Under the pieces are notes generated by a model. The model was not told where the DNA came from, did no database searches, and worked only from the letters and a program-made list of their open reading frames with translations. Position numbers and translations under genes: made by a program. Shown here in pieces: positions 35,294 to 43,518 of a stretch of 64,000 nt of DNA (positions within the stretch are counted from its first letter, which is position 1; each line of letters starts with the position of its first letter). Source of the DNA: Spirosoma oryzicola (lineage in GTDB: Bacteria > Bacteroidota > Bacteroidia > Cytophagales > Spirosomataceae); contig NZ_CP089538.1 in NCBI RefSeq assembly GCF_021233055.1, positions 3,550,501 through 3,614,500 on the forward strand. Reading direction: 5' to 3'.

Positions 35294-35806
35294 TTATCGG
35301 GGTTCATCTCCAAACTTCTCGTTACGACCCGTCTTGTCAGCCGCCCCGGTGATGGCCCCTTTTGCCATCTCGAAAAGCTTAACCATCTTGCCTCCTGGCC
35401 GATCCCAGTATTCACCGGCATGAGTGGTCACTTTCAGCAAAGCGATATTCGGATCATCTTTGCCGTTAGGAAACCAGGTTTTCAGAAAATCACTCCATAA
35501 TTCGTTTATTTTCGCCTGGTCTTTGACTACCTCGGCATAGCCTGAAGTCGATACGTAAACCTCGGAACCCGGATCCGAAAAGCCAAGGGCGATTCGCTCA
35601 TTATTGCGGATCTCGGCCACTTTATTAGAGTTGTCGTAAGTAAAAAACCACATGGTACCGTCCTCATCCATTTGGTGCGTAGCCATGGGCCGGGCATGAA
35701 AATCGCCGTCTACCTCCTGGGTGGTAAGCATAGCGATGCGGATATCCTTGATCTTGTCCCGAAGCTTATCGAGCTCCATGGCGTTCAGCGTGTGTTGAGC
35801 TTGCAT
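35294..35806 (-). CDS. Pyridoxamine 5'-phosphate oxidase family protein (general stress type)
   Basis: 170 residues. The split-barrel FMN-binding fold is shown by IRIAMLTTQEVDGDFHARPM, ATHQMDEDGTMWFFTYDNSN and KVAEIRNNERIALGF, then VYVSTSGYAEVV and WFPNGKDDPNIALLKVTTHA. This is the general stress protein 26 subgroup, which binds flavin. Monocistronic with a clear terminator. Physiological substrate unknown. Confidence 0.85.
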   Translation of the reverse strand: MQAQHTLNAMELDKLRDKIKDIRIAMLTTQEVDGDFHARPMATHQMDEDGTMWFFTYDNSNKVAEIRNNERIALGFSDPGSEVYVSTSGYAEVVKDQAKINELWSDFLKTWFPNGKDDPNIALLKVTTHAGEYWDRPGGKMVKLFEMAKGAITGAADKTGRNEKFGDEPR

Positions 35807-36072
35807 AGAATTGCAGATTTATGTTGTCTTACCCTAAGCCGCTGTTTATAAAGCAGGTTTAGCCGATAGAGATAAATCCCCATAAACTGAGCCAACGGGT
35901 TCGCTCACCAGAAGATCCGCATTCTGGTAATGCATGGCGTTTTCGGTTATGCCTATCTCAGAGATGACTGACGGTGACATAAGGCGAGCCAACGAGCCTT
36001 CTCAAGTTAACGCTTGTTTAATTTTAGATAACCGAACGTGTTGTTTCTTGCAGTCAGCATCAGAAACGTCTA

Positions 36073-36276
36073 ATGAAAACAGTGCTTGCTTACTGGGACA
36101 CAGAAAACAATGACGGTCATGCGTATGCCTCGTGTCCGGATTGCCATAAAGAAATGTGTTTACCCGATCAAAGCTTTAAAGCGGTAGAGGCTTACACACC
36201 GATAGCGAACTACAATCAGTCGGTATACTGTCCAACGTGTAAGATAGAATTCACGGTTTCCCAGGTGCTGCTTTGA
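36073..36276 (+). CDS. Small zinc-ribbon-like protein
   Basis: 67 residues with two CxxC pairs: CPDC (residues 21-24) and CPTC (55-58), plus a further Cys at 29. This spacing suggests a zinc ribbon. No DNA-binding or catalytic domain accompanies it. A hairpin at 36380-36423 follows. Function unknown. Confidence 0.65.
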   Translation: MKTVLAYWDTENNDGHAYASCPDCHKEMCLPDQSFKAVEAYTPIANYNQSVYCPTCKIEFTVSQVLL

Positions 36277-36379
36277 CGGTTAACGCACTGAAAGCAGGGA
36301 GTTACCATATTTATTTCCCTGAGCAGCCGCGTATTGTTTGAACAAAGCGGTTTCGGTTAAGATGATGCAACCGTACAGA

Positions 36380-36423
36380 TCCACCTTTAAGCCCAGGCTA
36401 CTCGCTTGAGTCTTAAAGGTGGA
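36380..36423. terminator. Hairpin between convergent genes
   Basis: Perfect 12-bp inverted repeat (TCCACCTTTAAG / CTTAAAGGTGGA) with a 20-base loop, between the zinc-ribbon gene and the Ser-rich secreted protein gene. Probably a bidirectional terminator. Confidence 0.6.
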
Positions 36424-36459
36424 CATCCGTAGACTGATACTCGTTGCTATCAAAGTAAC

Positions 36460-36723
36460 TTAACGGCCCGATGAGGAATAGGAACGGCTGCGGGTCGTTT
36501 TGCTGGTCGTTTTTACTTTTCTACCGTTGCTTTTCGAGCCACCCTGACTCATTGAACTACCCTTGCTCGACGGCGAGACAGTACCGCCCGTTGAACCGTT
36601 TTGAGCAGGCGTAGAGCCCGCTGTGGTGTTACCCGTGTTGCTGCTACCCGAGGCCGTAGATTGTGCCTGACCTTTTACGGTCGCTATTACTAATAAAGCA
36701 CCCAGAATGATTCCCTTTTTCAT
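36460..36723 (-). CDS. Secreted Ser/Gly/Thr-rich low-complexity protein
   Basis: 87 residues from ATG 36723, chosen because a signal peptide follows (MKKGIILGALLVIATVKGQA). The mature part is almost entirely Ser, Gly, Thr, Asn and Lys and ends basic (KVKTTSKTTRSRSYSSSGR). No fold expected. Short repetitive exported proteins like this are common in Cytophagales; function unknown. Confidence 0.6.
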   Translation of the reverse strand: MKKGIILGALLVIATVKGQAQSTASGSSNTGNTTAGSTPAQNGSTGGTVSPSSKGSSMSQGGSKSNGRKVKTTSKTTRSRSYSSSGR

Positions 36724-37172
36724 GCGCTTGTCTAGGATTAATGTTTTCAAGTAGCCTAACTAGCCGGAACCTAAAATGGACTAACTAATCGAGTGAGTGG
36801 GTTTGTGTCTATAAGTTAGTTGCTTTGATAAGGATCACCCATGCGTCCAGTATGCTAGTTGGCTAAGCGATATAGCTCCATTTCCTATTAACTGTCCGAC
36901 TAATTAATCATTGTTCTTTTCGATCCTGTTGCCGCTTAGCAGTCCTTATACGTCGTCAGACCGTTCAGGAGAGTCAATAAACAATTGTTTCCTTTGGTCA
37001 CTTTAATCTGTTACAATGTCGTACGTCGGCTGCCGGTTATCCTGTGTTCTTACAACAACCAAGACTACTTAGCCAAGCGGTAAGCGAAAAGGCAGAGCGG
37101 GGTTATTCTCCCGGCAAATTCTGAAAAGCGATCAAGCCAAACAAAGTAAAAAAGTACTGATCCAGTCAACTG
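36724..37172. other. Intergenic region between divergent small genes
   Basis: About 450 bases with no convincing ORF or RNA gene. Promoters for the secreted Ser-rich protein (minus) and the coiled-coil protein (plus) should lie here. Confidence 0.35.
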
Positions 37173-37451
37173 ATGAAAACAAAACGAATTGAAGAGCTAC
37201 TTGACGAAGTAAAAAGTCTGCGCAAAAAGGTGAAGAAGTCCGCTCAGGCTCAGGCCAAAGTAGAGGATAAGCTGGCTCAGGTCGAAATCTTGGTAAAAGC
37301 TCTCTACCACCAGGTAAAGGACGAACAGGATCAAAGCGGCAAAGAAGGCAAACCAGGCAAGAAGTCCAAGAAAAATAAGCTGGACGATGCGAGTGCACAG
37401 GAACTCGCTCAGATAGCGAATGAGACCGAGGAGAAGACGGCCCAACTGTAG
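37173..37451 (+). CDS. Small lysine-rich coiled-coil protein
   Basis: 92 residues. Heptad-like helix MKTKRIEELLDEVKSLRKKV ... KVEDKLAQVEILVKALYHQV (about 1-50) is followed by a Gly/Lys-rich linker and a short helix. No known domain. A perfect 12-bp hairpin follows at 37461-37497. Composition is protein-like despite low complexity. Function unknown. Confidence 0.6.
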   Translation: MKTKRIEELLDEVKSLRKKVKKSAQAQAKVEDKLAQVEILVKALYHQVKDEQDQSGKEGKPGKKSKKNKLDDASAQELAQIANETEEKTAQL

Positions 37452-37460
37452 AGTAACGCC

Positions 37461-37497
37461 ACAACGTCCAGCCACTCATCATGAAGCTGGACGTTGT
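37461..37497 (+). terminator. Hairpin terminator after the coiled-coil gene
   Basis: Arms ACAACGTCCAGC and GCTGGACGTTGT, 13-base loop, 9 bases after the stop codon. No long T-run. Confidence 0.6.
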
Positions 37498-37566
37498 CAT
37501 TAAGTCCCCAACAAGTTTACCTAGTAGAAAGCATTGGCCCGTAAACACAACGCTCCTCCATTGGCG

Positions 37567-38298
37567 CTAAGGCAGCGGTCGTTTCGATACATAAATAACC
37601 GCTGGCATTGTATCGGTGCAGCAGTAAAAATTGTTTTTCTCCGCTTGGTAGATCCCCCCCGAAGCCGCTACGTAAAGACGGTTCTGGGAATCAAGGTGTA
37701 AATTGATCAACTGATGGTTGAACGGAAAGCGGACGGTGTACTCACCCGACGCATCCTGTTTCTTGATCTCGGATGGATTAACATAAGCGGTGGTTGAACC
37801 GGGAGCAGTTGGCGTACTATGCGACTGAATCGTGTAAACGGTGCCTGTACCGGATTGAACCCAGCCGATTGGTTTGATATCGTCCAGGTATTGTTTGTAA
37901 TGCTGCAAATAGTACTGCCAGGTTTTTCCATAATCAGCCGAAAAGTAAAGTGCATCCCAGGCCCCCAACAGAACTCCCTGCTGATTGAATTTGTTCGTGT
38001 GTAAGGCAAAAGTGGTATCATTTCGGACCAACAATCCCGGTATTCTCCCCTGAAAATCTTTTGACTCCTTCCATGTTTTTCCCCGATCCGTCGAAAAATA
38101 CGCCTTCGTCCAGGTCGTTACCAGCAGTGTTTTGTCGATATCGCCAGCAATGGCATACGCTTCCCGGCCAGTAGGAATTTCCAGTTTGATCCAGTCAGGA
38201 TCTTCAGCCGTAACGGCGGGGCTAACAACTTGCGTGTCATTTTGCACACAGGAGAGAACCGTTATCAAAGCAACGACAAACAGGAATACTTTTTTCAT
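37567..38298 (-). CDS. Lipoprotein with Asp-box (BNR/sialidase-like) repeats
   Basis: 243 residues with the lipoprotein signal MKKVFLFVVALITVLSC. Two Asp-box motifs, STDRGKTW (near 69) and SADYGKTW (near 122), show a beta-propeller of the sialidase/VPS10-like type. The protein is too short for a full sialidase and the catalytic Arg triad cannot be seen. It may bind glycans or proteins at the surface. Monocistronic. Confidence 0.7.
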   Translation of the reverse strand: MKKVFLFVVALITVLSCVQNDTQVVSPAVTAEDPDWIKLEIPTGREAYAIAGDIDKTLLVTTWTKAYFSTDRGKTWKESKDFQGRIPGLLVRNDTTFALHTNKFNQQGVLLGAWDALYFSADYGKTWQYYLQHYKQYLDDIKPIGWVQSGTGTVYTIQSHSTPTAPGSTTAYVNPSEIKKQDASGEYTVRFPFNHQLINLHLDSQNRLYVAASGGIYQAEKNNFYCCTDTMPAVIYVSKRPLP

Positions 38299-38399
38299 GG
38301 CGGTTGCGTATTAATAAAAACAGGAATCAATTGACCAACAGCTTACGTGCTGTGAGGTATACGCTAAAACACTAGTAAAGACTAGATTATACCCAACTG

Positions 38400-38834
38400 C
38401 TACAGTAAAGTAAACGAAATCGGTAGGCTGGTTTGCACGTTAACAGGCTTCCCCTTGAGTTGACCCGGTGTCCAATCGGGCATTGCTTTGACAACGCGCA
38501 TTGCTTCCTCATCGCAGCCCCCGCCAACACTTTGTTTGATTTGTACGTCAGCAATATGACCATCACTTGTTACCACAAACCCGACTACTACAGTGCCTTG
38601 TAGGTTAGCGCGTTGCGCCTGGGCGGGATAACGCAGATTTTTCATCAAATAATCGGCCAGTCCGGCTTGTCCACCCTGCGGAGTTGGTGGTTGATCCACT
38701 ACGGTATACACATCGCCAACCCCTGACGGATTTTCGGGGGAGACTTCTTTTTTACACATGCTGAACAACAGTATAAACAGCAAAGGCAGCAGTTGTTGAC
38801 AAAGGCGTTGTTGACATGCAGGGAAGGTATTCAT
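38400..38834 (-). CDS. TonB C-terminal domain lipoprotein
   Basis: 144 residues from ATG 38834. The N-terminus has a hydrophobic stretch ending in the lipobox-like LFSMC (LPLLFILLFSMCKK). The C-terminal half is a TonB domain: GLADYLMKNLRYPAQAQRAN, LQGTVVVGFVVTSDGHIADV, and the AMRVVKAMPDWTPGQLKGKP block. TonB proteins pass energy to SusC-type receptors, but an outer- or inner-membrane lipid anchor instead of a transmembrane helix is unusual and the transducing role is unproven. Confidence 0.8.
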   Translation of the reverse strand: MNTFPACQQRLCQQLLPLLFILLFSMCKKEVSPENPSGVGDVYTVVDQPPTPQGGQAGLADYLMKNLRYPAQAQRANLQGTVVVGFVVTSDGHIADVQIKQSVGGGCDEEAMRVVKAMPDWTPGQLKGKPVNVQTSLPISFTLL

Positions 38835-38981
38835 ACGAACAGCTGTTAACCTACATGACAAGCAGACTTTCGTGATCTAACTACTCACTGGCTGTATTAT
38901 CATACTGTTAACTAATTCGAAGTAGCGCGCTGTGTGCGTATAAGAATACTGATTGATACAACCAAATACTGGATGACTAGC

Positions 38982-39398
38982 TCACTGATTGAGTTTGCCG
39001 TACTTGTTGTTATATGCCTTACCGGCTTTGGGCCAGGTTAATTTCAAGGCTGACCAAATGTTGTTTACGCGTAGACATTTGCTTTCAACAAAGCCGTAGT
39101 CATAGGCTATTTTAATCACGGTTGGTAGCGCCAGATCAGTTCCTTTCTGACCACCCTTGGGCCACGAAACCCAGATCGTGCCTGTCGGCTTTAACTGATT
39201 CTTTACCGCTGGGAGTTGCTTGTGCAGCTCAAGCTGACTGACGACAAACAGGTGTATGTAATCAAAATCGCCAATAAGTTCGGTTTCGAGCTGAAGACCA
39301 GAAGGATCAATGGCTTGAACTGCATCGGCAGGAGCATTGATCAATATAGCCCGGTCGCCTTGATGGAGGCCCATCTTCATCGATACTGATTTTATCAT
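38982..39398 (-). CDS. DUF3052-like protein
   Basis: 138 residues from ATG 39398. The pattern GDRAILINAPADAVQAID, FDYIHLFVVSQLELHKQLPA and LKPTGTIWVSWPKGGQKGTD followed by FVESKCLRVNNIWSALKL resembles DUF3052 proteins, which look like degenerate methyltransferase folds without a SAM site. Function unknown. Isolated on the minus strand. Confidence 0.7.
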   Translation of the reverse strand: MIKSVSMKMGLHQGDRAILINAPADAVQAIDPSGLQLETELIGDFDYIHLFVVSQLELHKQLPAVKNQLKPTGTIWVSWPKGGQKGTDLALPTVIKIAYDYGFVESKCLRVNNIWSALKLTWPKAGKAYNNKYGKLNQ

Positions 39399-39557
39399 GA
39401 GTAGCACGCGGTTTATGAATAAGCATCTTTATCGAATAAGTAGCCGCTATTTACCAATTTCAGCAATTAAAGTAACTGATTATTAACGCCTTATTGATCT
39501 GTTAAGACTAAATTGCTAGCATACCCTCTGTATTTTTTGATTCTTTCAACGCTGTGC

Positions 39558-40004
39558 TTAGTCCTCGATGGCTTCGATACCCAGTCGCTTGAGTTCTTCG
39601 AGACGATCCTTCATCGCTTTAAGCTGCTCAGGGGGATGTCCTTGCCAATCCTTAACCTCACCGATGACCCGAAGCGGATTCTGCGAGCGGTAGGACTTTG
39701 TTGGATTTCCCGGATATTTCTTGTCCGTCAGGTTGGGGTCATCTTCAATCAAGCCGGTGGGCTCCACACGATAAATTCTACCGCTTCCCTTGCCCAAGGC
39801 AAGTTCAGCCCCCCAAATTGCCGCATCCAGTGTAGCGGTCAGGTAAACATAAGATGCAACCTTCCGTTTTCCATAGTTTGACTTAAATCCGGGGCCAATC
39901 AAGTCTCCGGGTTTTAGATCAGCTTTGGTACCGTGGTAGAATCGCTGTAAGCTAAGGCTATGATCAGGTGCTGCGGACCGACCTTCTCTTTCGTTTGTTT
40001 CCAT
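39558..40004 (-). CDS. arr: Rifampin ADP-ribosyltransferase (Arr family)
   Basis: 148 residues, the usual length for Arr. Conserved blocks run from RFYHGTKADLKPGDLIGPGF through SNYGKRKVASYVYLTATLDA and AAIWGAELALGKG to EPTGLIEDDPNLTDKKYPGN and SYRSQNPLRVIGEV. His24, Tyr54 and Asp89 occupy the positions of the catalytic His19, Tyr49 and Asp84 of Arr-ms, counting by alignment with the offset of 5. Arr transfers ADP-ribose from NAD to rifamycins and inactivates them. No integron or transposon is nearby, so it appears to be a chromosomal copy. Resistance itself is not shown. Confidence 0.93.
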   Translation of the reverse strand: METNEREGRSAAPDHSLSLQRFYHGTKADLKPGDLIGPGFKSNYGKRKVASYVYLTATLDAAIWGAELALGKGSGRIYRVEPTGLIEDDPNLTDKKYPGNPTKSYRSQNPLRVIGEVKDWQGHPPEQLKAMKDRLEELKRLGIEAIED

Positions 40005-40099
40005 AAATCCAAACTGTTAAAACTTCATAAATAGCAGACGATAATTAAAAGATTAGCCCACCTAGTCGCTTCTTGCGCTGTACACCGCTCAAGAGGAAA

Positions 40100-40987
40100 A
40101 TGTACCGACTTCTACTTCTCATCTTCATCATTTTAGCCGTTCCTGCCCATGCCCAGCTCACAAAGAAGCAAATTGTTACGGGCTTTGTCGATAGCCTTTA
40201 TTCTCAGACCCTGAAGGAGAATCGACAAATATGGGTTCATCTACCTGACGCTAGAAATGACCCTGCCAACAAAACAAAAAAATACCCCGTCCTCTACGCC
40301 TTTGATGGGGGCTATCTGTTCAATTCACTAGTGGGCATGGCTGAACTCTTAAGCGGCAGTTCCTCATGCCCGGATATGATTATAATCGGTATCATTCAGG
40401 TAGATCGTGGACGGGAACTGACGCCGACTCATGTTGCCAATATGGCCCCCTTTGATGCATCAGACACCACGTTTGCCAAAACCTCAGGAGGAGGAGAAGC
40501 TTTCACTACGTTTCTGGAAAAGGAACTGATTCCCTACGTGGAGTCTACCTACTTGGCAACCTCAGATCGAACTCTTGTCGGTCACTCAACCGGTGGCCTG
40601 ATGGTCATCAACACCCTCCTGAAGCATCCTGGCTTGTTTAAGCAGTACGTAGCCATCGACCCTGCTATGTGGTGGGATCATCAACGCCTGCTGCTTGAAT
40701 CAAAGACAATCCTATCTCGTCGCTTATTGAGCGGTAAAACGCTTTACCTCTCCCTGTCCAATACACTCCCTGGGGGCATGAGCCTGACCGCAGCGGAAAA
40801 AGACACATCGATAAAAACGCTACACTTTCGGTCTGCTCTACAACTGTGCCGGCTTATTAAAAAATATACGCAAAAGGATTTTACTTTTCGCTGGAAATAT
40901 TACCCGAACGATAACCACGGCTCAGTAGCTTTGATCACGGCTTATGATGCGATACGGTTCTTTTCTGAATCTAACACACGTCAGTAA
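40100..40987 (+). CDS. Secreted esterase of the PF00756 type
   Basis: 295 residues from ATG 40100, preceded by AAGAGGAAA; a TTG at 40073 in frame is less likely. Signal peptide MYRLLLLIFIILAVPAHAQ. The alpha/beta-hydrolase esterase D pattern is clear: WVHLPDARNDPANKTKKYPV, LYAFDGGYLFN, IIIGIIQVDR, the elbow LVGHSTGGLM with the nucleophile Ser, and the His in NDNHGS. Related to siderophore/feruloyl esterases. It shares no operon with its neighbours; the next gene begins 99 bases later on the same strand. Confidence 0.86.
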   Translation: MYRLLLLIFIILAVPAHAQLTKKQIVTGFVDSLYSQTLKENRQIWVHLPDARNDPANKTKKYPVLYAFDGGYLFNSLVGMAELLSGSSSCPDMIIIGIIQVDRGRELTPTHVANMAPFDASDTTFAKTSGGGEAFTTFLEKELIPYVESTYLATSDRTLVGHSTGGLMVINTLLKHPGLFKQYVAIDPAMWWDHQRLLLESKTILSRRLLSGKTLYLSLSNTLPGGMSLTAAEKDTSIKTLHFRSALQLCRLIKKYTQKDFTFRWKYYPNDNHGSVALITAYDAIRFFSESNTRQ

Positions 40988-41086
40988 AGGCACTTAGTTA
41001 AAACGAGTGTACTTGGTTGTTCTTTCAACTAAATTATACATTTACTAAGCCAGAATATATCCATAACCATCAAACGACAGGAAAAA

Positions 41087-42043
41087 ATGAGAATCCATTT
41101 TTACGCAACAATTATTGGACTGAGCCTTTGTTTTGGCCAGCCGTCCTGGGCACAGACGCTTTATGCCACGCAAGATACTACCTACATTCGTGCGGTAGAA
41201 AGGGCGCTGGTTTATTTGCAGAAAGGACAATGTGAGCCCTGTCTAACTACCTATCAGAAAGCGTTCACTATCGCTCAGAAAAGCGCCTTGAGTACAATGC
41301 GGGCAGCTCTGTGCGCTTTTCAATGCAAGCAATATGACTTGGCCAAATTCTATATTCAACGGGCCACTGATATTGACTACGCAGTAGCCGAAGAGACTTG
41401 GTATGACCAGCAAACCGCGCCCGAATTTGATCTAGTACGATCCTCGGGCATGAAAGAATTAGCAGAAGAGGTGTTTACTAAAAAGGATGCTCAACTAGGT
41501 CTGAATCAAGCCTTGAAACAGCAGTTAATCACTATCTACACCACCGACCAGCAACCCCGATCGCGCGTTGATTCTCTTATCCGCAGCTATGGCATGAACT
41601 CGCCCCAGATGCAACAGTTATGGCAGCAGATTCATCAAATCGATTCGGTTAATCTGGCTAAAATTGAGCAGATCATTAAGCAATATGGCTACCCCGGCCA
41701 AAGTTTAGTTGGCTCTAAGCAAGGCAATACCGCCTGGTTGGTTATTCAACATTCTTCCTTGTCGGTTCAGGAGAAGTATTTTCCCTTGATGCAGCAAGCC
41801 GCCAAAGAAGACGAAATGCAAAAATCAAATCTGGCCCTGTTAACAGATCGAATTCGGTTGGCCAAAGGGCAGCAACAGCTTTACGGTACTCAGGTCATTA
41901 GTGATAGTACGGGAAAGAAAGCTTTCGGCCCTATAGAAGACGAAGCCAATGTTAACAAACGGCGAGCTGAAGTGGGATTAGGTCCAATAGAAGAATACGC
42001 TAAACAGTTTGGTTTAGACTATAATAAATCACTTAATCGCTAA
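41087..42043 (+). CDS. Secreted DUF6624-type protein
   Basis: 318 residues with signal peptide MRIHFYATIIGLSLCFGQPS. A TPR-like first half (YLQKGQCEPCLTTYQKAFTI, ALCAFQCKQYDLAKFYIQRA) precedes a second half with IKQYGYPGQSLVGSKQGNTA, WLVIQHSSLSVQEKYFPLMQ and the ending RRAEVGLGPIEEYAKQFGL, which fits the DUF6624 family. Function unknown. Probably exported to the periplasm. Confidence 0.75.
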   Translation: MRIHFYATIIGLSLCFGQPSWAQTLYATQDTTYIRAVERALVYLQKGQCEPCLTTYQKAFTIAQKSALSTMRAALCAFQCKQYDLAKFYIQRATDIDYAVAEETWYDQQTAPEFDLVRSSGMKELAEEVFTKKDAQLGLNQALKQQLITIYTTDQQPRSRVDSLIRSYGMNSPQMQQLWQQIHQIDSVNLAKIEQIIKQYGYPGQSLVGSKQGNTAWLVIQHSSLSVQEKYFPLMQQAAKEDEMQKSNLALLTDRIRLAKGQQQLYGTQVISDSTGKKAFGPIEDEANVNKRRAEVGLGPIEEYAKQFGLDYNKSLNR

Positions 42044-42197
42044 CGGGTTAGCTGGCTTTACGAGTGGAAAAGCTCTCAAAGTAGATAGCCGATGAGTCAA
42101 AATTCAGTAGTCAAGAAAGTTGACAGGCTTCTCTACTTCGGTCTTCGGCTATTAACAGGGACCAATTTGAACTGCCTGAGATTAGTCAATAGTTATT

Positions 42198-42644
42198 ATG
42201 TGTTGGTCTATGATTGTACATACCGTGAAAGTAATTCTGTTGATTACTCTGTCTATGTTGGCACAAGCTAAAGTTAAGGCTCAGAGCGCACCATTAGACA
42301 CCTATTCGCACTTGGACACGGTTCAAGCTGTCAAGCGCTTATTTGCCACCAAGCGAACAGCTAGTGAAATTTATCTGGGCGTTGGCCTGCCTGTAACGCT
42401 AATTGGCGCGGGTAGTGCTTTTTTGGTTACCACCTTAGCCAGAACCATTAAACTAGGAAAAGGAAATTCAGCGCCTATCATCCTCGCCAGTAGTGGAGTG
42501 GGTCTAGTACCAACAGGCATTGGCTTAGTCCGATACATCCGTTTTAGTCGCAGTAAGGAGCAGGCTATTCTGGATGTTTATCAGGAAAACACAAGGTTGC
42601 CTAAGCGGATCGAACGTCAACTAAAGCCTAAATATTTTTGGTAA
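42198..42644 (+). CDS. Hypothetical membrane-associated protein
   Basis: 148 residues with a hydrophobic start (VKVILLITLSMLAQAKVKAQ, likely signal) and two further hydrophobic helices (YLGVGLPVTLIGAGSAFLVT and IILASSGVGLVPTGIGLVRY). The C-terminus is basic. No family recognised. A start at 42210 is equally possible. It lies on the same strand as the DUF6624 gene but 154 bases away. Confidence 0.6.
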   Translation: MCWSMIVHTVKVILLITLSMLAQAKVKAQSAPLDTYSHLDTVQAVKRLFATKRTASEIYLGVGLPVTLIGAGSAFLVTTLARTIKLGKGNSAPIILASSGVGLVPTGIGLVRYIRFSRSKEQAILDVYQENTRLPKRIERQLKPKYFW

Positions 42645-42718
42645 ATAGAAAACAGAAACCTAAGCCTGTTGACTTGAGATTAGTAGTTGTTTTCAACATA
42701 TATACTAGTTAAAAATAG

Positions 42719-42774
42719 ATCACGATAAAGCATAGTAAGTCGACTTATTAAATCGCTTTGCCCTTTATCGTGAT
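42719..42774. terminator. Hairpin with inner palindrome between convergent genes
   Basis: Outer arms ATCACGATAAAG (42719-42730) and CTTTATCGTGAT (42763-42774) are perfect; inside lies the palindrome TAAGTCGACTTA (42736-42747). It sits between the stops of the two convergent genes and probably ends both transcripts. Confidence 0.6.
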
Positions 42775-42777
42775 GGC

Positions 42778-43317
42778 CTATTTCTTCATTTGACCTACAT
42801 ACAGCGATAGGTTCAGGCCAACAAACGATCGCCTGGCGTTCAGATTACCGAAAGCCGTCAGACCAATCCCAAAATCTTTGGTTGAGGTAATAAACCGAAT
42901 GTCGCCAGGTAAGCCAACGGTCAAGTAGCGAGCAGGCTCATAATAATTAGAACCATACAGGATTGGGTCACCGATTGTCGAGAGATACTTACCCCGATTG
43001 ACTCCCCAGACAGTGCTTACGCCCGTTGAGAAACGGAATTTACCGGCTTTAATTCCATACAATAAAGCCATTTCCTGGGCCATAATACCGGGACGATTGT
43101 CAGAAAACAGTTCGCGATTATCTGTATAACGGGCAATCAACAAGGTCGGTTTATCGGCGAATTCGTACCCCAGGGCCATCATACCGCTGGGAAACTGACT
43201 CACCCCCAATCCCACCCCAAGCCAGTAATTAGTTGAGTCAGACTTCTGGGAATAACTAATGCTAGCCGTCAGACAGATGAGCATTGTAGCCCGACAGAAT
43301 GTAAAGGATTTTCTCAT
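42778..43317 (-). CDS. Secreted hypothetical protein, porin-like style
   Basis: 179 residues from ATG 43317, where a signal peptide begins (MRKSFTFCRATMLICLTASI). The mature part alternates short beta-type segments (YWLGVGLGVSQFPSGMMALG, LLYGIKAGKFRFSTGVS) and ends SFVGLNLSLYVGQMKK, as in small outer-membrane barrels. No named family. Monocistronic. Confidence 0.6.
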   Translation of the reverse strand: MRKSFTFCRATMLICLTASISYSQKSDSTNYWLGVGLGVSQFPSGMMALGYEFADKPTLLIARYTDNRELFSDNRPGIMAQEMALLYGIKAGKFRFSTGVSTVWGVNRGKYLSTIGDPILYGSNYYEPARYLTVGLPGDIRFITSTKDFGIGLTAFGNLNARRSFVGLNLSLYVGQMKK

Positions 43318-43518
43318 AACGTGGTAGCAAGTTAATATTGATGCAAAGTACAAGCTGCCCATTCTCTTCTGTCATAGTGACTACAGAATTTATCTCGGAG
43401 CGATAACTACCAGTGCTGTTGCGAAATAAGTATCGAATTGAAAGGTACTATTAAATAGACTGTTTTTCAATTATTTGCCGGATCCTAACTCATTCACGAC
43501 TCCTGATCCTTAGCCAAA

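Noticed and set aside
38300..38399. Possible promoter or small RNA between the two minus-strand lipoprotein genes
   Set aside because: Only a weak TAnnTTT-like string is seen and no hairpin.
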